A stretch of DNA of 35,512 nucleotides from Xenorhabdus khoisanae (GTDB lineage Bacteria; Pseudomonadota; Gammaproteobacteria; Enterobacterales; Enterobacteriaceae): assembly GCF_001037465.1 (NCBI RefSeq), contig NZ_LFCV01000031.1:1-35512 (forward strand), given 5' to 3'. The notes under the pieces are model-generated. The model was not told the origin of the DNA. It did no database searches and saw only the letters and a list, made by a program, of their open reading frames with translations. This document shows, one piece after another, positions 33,324-35,512 of this stretch. Position 1 is the first letter of the stretch; each line of letters opens with the position of its first letter. The position numbers and the translations under genes are program-made.

Positions 33324-34400
33324 CTACGGCACTTCACTATTTATGCTAAAATTAACGCCTTCCGATTTTAGTAACACTTTCAGTTTCTCAGCATCCAAGA
33401 ACATTTCACCGGTTTTTAAAACATCTGGCATATTATTCTGTATATGTTCAGCTAACTGCATCACTAATGCTGCTGCTCCCAGTGAGGTTAAGTGCGTTTG
33501 CCCTTTGGGTGCATTGATTTGTAGATATAGATACTTACTATTTCCTTTTTCATCCGTACCTCGTATATCAGTACGAATTTGATGCTGGTGACCTTTACCC
33601 GGATTATATAAAACCTTTCTACGAAGGCGTGTCGAGCACAATTTCCAAATACCTTTTCTGACTAAAAATGCGAGAAGTTGATTACTTTTAGGTTCATCAA
33701 AGCCAATTCTGGTCGCGACCGTTTTCACATTCATAATTAAAGGTAAAATAAATTGCTCAGGCATATCTATCCGAAAAACTTTATGCTGGCTATTATCACT
33801 AAATAAAACCGTTTTTTCGTCAGAAAAAGGAAGGATTTTTTGGTATTGCCCATTTTGTTTTACAGTAAATGGTACGGTTAACCTATCCATATAATCAACT
33901 GAATTTGGGCCGGCTTTATCATTCAAAGCATATAAAACACTCATATCGATACTATCAATACTCGAAAATGATTTACTGATATCATTAATGAGCGTCGCGA
34001 CAATACTCGCCATCCATGATGATGCAAAAATCATGGAACCTGATTTTTTATTCTGCATGATTACCGCTTTAGTTAATGCGATTTGCAAACGTTCAGTCCA
34101 ACGAGTTATGTCCACATACGCAATATGATTCTGATGTGCAAAATCTAATAATTTGTCTTGTGGATCATTAACAAGTGCTAAGACGATATCTACCTTTAGA
34201 TCTTCCGGTAAAGCTGGTTTTTCAATATCAAACGCCAAAGCCTGTGAATTCTGCAAAGTTTGAGATAGTTCTTTTGCCTTACTTATGCTCCTGCCAGCAA
34301 TAATCAATTCTAAATCAGGGCAATATTGATTGAGAATTTGTGCAACTTGTTGACCAACCACACCATAACCACCAACCAGCAATACTGATATGTTCTTCAT
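33324..34400 (-). CDS. saccharopine dehydrogenase-like NAD(P)-binding protein
   Basis: This 358-residue protein has an N-terminal Rossmann fold (NISVLLVGGYGVVGQQVAQI; G-x-x-G-x-x-G at about residues 10-16). It continues ELIIAGRSISKAKELSQTL at the nucleotide-binding strand 2 and VDIVLALVNDPQDKLLDFA, as in saccharopine-dehydrogenase-type oxidoreductases and Sdh-related proteins. The rest (ASSWMASIVATLINDISKSF; YNPGKGHQHQIRTDIRGTDE) is typical of the uncharacterised branch, not of lysine-pathway enzymes. The reaction is unknown. Start ATG 34400 has GAGGA 9 bases upstream, and that site is inside a perfect palindrome, so expression is likely controlled there by a repressor or an RNA hairpin. The convergent TetR gene is the candidate regulator. 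Confidence 0.8.
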   Translation of the reverse strand: MKNISVLLVGGYGVVGQQVAQILNQYCPDLELIIAGRSISKAKELSQTLQNSQALAFDIEKPALPEDLKVDIVLALVNDPQDKLLDFAHQNHIAYVDITRWTERLQIALTKAVIMQNKKSGSMIFASSWMASIVATLINDISKSFSSIDSIDMSVLYALNDKAGPNSVDYMDRLTVPFTVKQNGQYQKILPFSDEKTVLFSDNSQHKVFRIDMPEQFILPLIMNVKTVATRIGFDEPKSNQLLAFLVRKGIWKLCSTRLRRKVLYNPGKGHQHQIRTDIRGTDEKGNSKYLYLQINAPKGQTHLTSLGAAALVMQLAEHIQNNMPDVLKTGEMFLDAEKLKVLLKSEGVNFSINSEVP

Positions 34401-34406
34401 TTACCA

Positions 34407-34444
34407 ATCCTCAAAAATAGGTCACATGACCTATTTTTGAGGAT
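34407..34444. promoter_or_regulatory. perfect 18-bp-arm palindrome over the dehydrogenase ribosome binding site
   Basis: The arms at 34407-34424 and 34427-34444 are perfectly complementary with a 2-bp spacer. The centre reads AATAGGTCACATGACCTATT. The dehydrogenase ribosome binding site (GAGGA on the minus strand) lies in the gene-proximal arm. It could be a TetR operator, or a transcript hairpin hiding the ribosome binding site. Which of the two is not decidable from sequence. Confidence 0.75.
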
Positions 34445-34918
34445 CATTAGATAAATTTCAAGCAAAATCATTATACTCAGCAGGTTTCAAGTTGCCTCTT
34501 TGTTGGCTGCACTCACTCATCCCAGTCACCGTAGTTATAAACATAAAGTTATCTATGCTTCCGGGGATTCGTTCCCTTGCCGCCGCAGTGCAACTTGAAA
34601 TCCATTGGGTATAGTTAACACCACAGAAAACAACTAGTTAAAAATATATTATTATTTTAGGTGAATTCGACTAATATTAAAAAATGAATCACCAATAATA
34701 AAAACAAAAGTATAAAAAACACACACTCCACATTGACTATAGAAAATAATGAGGCTATTTTCATTTAAATATCTCCCTTTGATGCATTCAAAAGTAAACT
34801 AACATGCAAATTCAATTCAGAAACAATTTAAAATATAAAAAATCACCAATTTAAATTTTATTTATTGGTTGTAATACGATTATGGAAAAATATAACCCTC
34901 CATAGGAGCCAGTTATCC
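34445..34918. other. intergenic region, AT-rich, with a MITE-like repeat
   Basis: The left part holds the inverted-repeat element at 34472-34613. The remaining 300 bp (34614-34918) is very AT-rich, with no convincing small gene. It probably contains the promoter of the lysyl-tRNA synthetase-like gene, whose ribosome binding site (aggag, 34904-34908) is clear. Confidence 0.5.
34472..34613. repeat. MITE-like intergenic repeat with terminal inverted repeats
   Basis: The ends tatactcagcagg followed by tttcaagttgc (34485-34495), and gcaacttgaaa (34590-34600) followed by tccattgggtata, form imperfect terminal inverted repeats of about 24 bp around a roughly 95-bp core. The core contains tggctgcactcactcatccc and a cggggattcgttc stretch. 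I associate this composition with a repeat family dispersed in Xenorhabdus, Photorhabdus and relatives. It has no coding capacity. The family identity is from memory, not from a search. Confidence 0.7.
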
Positions 34919-35470
34919 ATGAAATGGTACATTGAGGAAGCATCGAAAATAAACAACTCCATACCCTATGGTAAACAAATTAACATAAGTGCTGGATTTG
35001 GACCAACAGGGATACCCCACATAGGAACACTTTGTGAAATCACTCGCACTAACCTGGTCAAAAATGAACTAAACAGACTGGGTAGAGAGGTAAATTTCTA
35101 TTTAATTTCAGATGATTTAGACTCCTTCAGAAAAATTCCATCCAATGTTCCCAATCCAGAAAAACTAAAACAATACTTAGGGCTGCCTGTAAATAAAGTC
35201 CCAGATCCTTTCGGTATTTACTCTTCATTTTCAGAGATGGCCGAAAGCCGATTATTTGAATTGGCTAAAGAGTATAATGTAGATTGCAATATAGTAAAAA
35301 ATTCTCTGTCCTATAAAAATGGAGATTATAATTCTCTAATAAAATTATTTCTCGAAAATTTCCCCAGTATAAATAAAATATGTAAAGAGTCCACAGGTTT
35401 TTTAAGACAAAGAACCTATAATATTATAATGCCAATTTCTGAAAAAACAGGTAAAGGCATATTATTATAA
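34919..35470 (+). CDS. class I (archaeal-type) lysyl-tRNA synthetase-like protein, apparently frameshifted and cut by the window edge
   Basis: The start ATG 34919 lies 10 bases after aggag. The 183-residue frame begins MKWYIEEASKINNSIPYGKQ and runs to GFGPTGIPHIGTLCEITRTN, a class I signature with HIGT as HIGH motif. NFYLISDDLDSFRKIPSNVP and YLGLPVNKVPDPFG also match class I LysRS (PF01921-like), not the class II enzyme normal in enterobacteria. The frame stops at 35470. Another frame continues to the window end as HIIITNIDVNNGEITYYI, which reads naturally, so a one-base loss or a -1 shift near 35455-35470 probably broke the gene. The KMSKS motif and anticodon-binding region are not in the window. 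It lies in AT-rich DNA and was probably acquired. Activity is doubtful. Confidence 0.7.
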   Translation: MKWYIEEASKINNSIPYGKQINISAGFGPTGIPHIGTLCEITRTNLVKNELNRLGREVNFYLISDDLDSFRKIPSNVPNPEKLKQYLGLPVNKVPDPFGIYSSFSEMAESRLFELAKEYNVDCNIVKNSLSYKNGDYNSLIKLFLENFPSINKICKESTGFLRQRTYNIIMPISEKTGKGILL

Positions 35471-35512
35471 CAAATATAGATGTTAATAATGGAGAAATAA
35501 CTTATTATATAC

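Noticed and set aside
35440-35475. Programmed -1 frameshift in the lysyl-tRNA synthetase-like gene
   Set aside because: The bases before the stop do not form a standard X-XXY-YYZ slippery heptamer, and class I LysRS is not known to use frameshifting; mutation or sequencing error is simpler.

Overview
The window looks like a chromosomal segment of an enterobacterium of the Morganellaceae, most like Xenorhabdus or Photorhabdus. This is an inference. It rests on an E. coli-like selenium-dependent formate dehydrogenase locus with near E. coli protein lengths, moderate-to-low GC, a chromosomal CmlA-type exporter, and an intergenic repeat of a type I associate with these genera. No rRNA or tRNA gene and no CRISPR array was seen.

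Layout. (1) 1-954: the end of an Nlp/Ner-type regulator and a NIPSNAP-domain gene. (2) About 1.0-7.6 kb: a degraded mobile island. It holds an integrase pseudogene, a Phd-type antitoxin whose Doc toxin keeps only its first residues, and a two-gene McrBC-like restriction system (MrcB_N-AAA+ ATPase plus DUF2357/PD-(D/E)XK nuclease). A second remnant of an integrase 5' end lies at the far side. (3) 7.6-9.1 kb: a CmlA/FloR-family chloramphenicol exporter behind an 11-codon leader peptide and hairpins that look like an attenuator. (4) 9.2-12.6 kb: a TPM-domain membrane protein, and an MFS exporter divergent from a cysteine-rich SufR/COG2345-like regulator. (5) 12.6-16.3 kb: an NCS1 permease and a YegV-like PfkB kinase, translationally coupled, near a HutC-type GntR regulator, with a decayed gene between. 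(6) 16.7-19.2 kb: a SAM methyltransferase and an LTA-synthase-like membrane sulfatase-fold enzyme. (7) 19.4-32.5 kb: the formate dehydrogenase/selenocysteine region: selB, selA, fdhE, then an inserted pRiA4b ORF-3-family gene and a dinJ-yafQ toxin-antitoxin pair, then fdoI, fdoH, fdoG and divergent fdhD. (8) 32.5-34.4 kb: a TetR regulator convergent with a saccharopine-dehydrogenase-like gene that carries a perfect 18-bp-arm palindrome over its ribosome binding site. (9) 34.45-35.5 kb: a MITE-like repeat and an AT-rich, apparently frameshifted class I (archaeal-type) lysyl-tRNA synthetase-like gene.

How the genes work together. fdoG has an in-frame TGA at codon 196, followed by a hairpin with the bSECIS hallmarks (bulged U17, loop G23-U24). 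SelA makes Sec-tRNA and SelB delivers it, so the selenoenzyme and two of its decoding factors are neighbours. FdhD and FdhE mature the enzyme. The McrBC-like pair is the clearest defence module, and the flanking integrase fragments and toxin-antitoxin remnants mark the site as an insertion hotspot.
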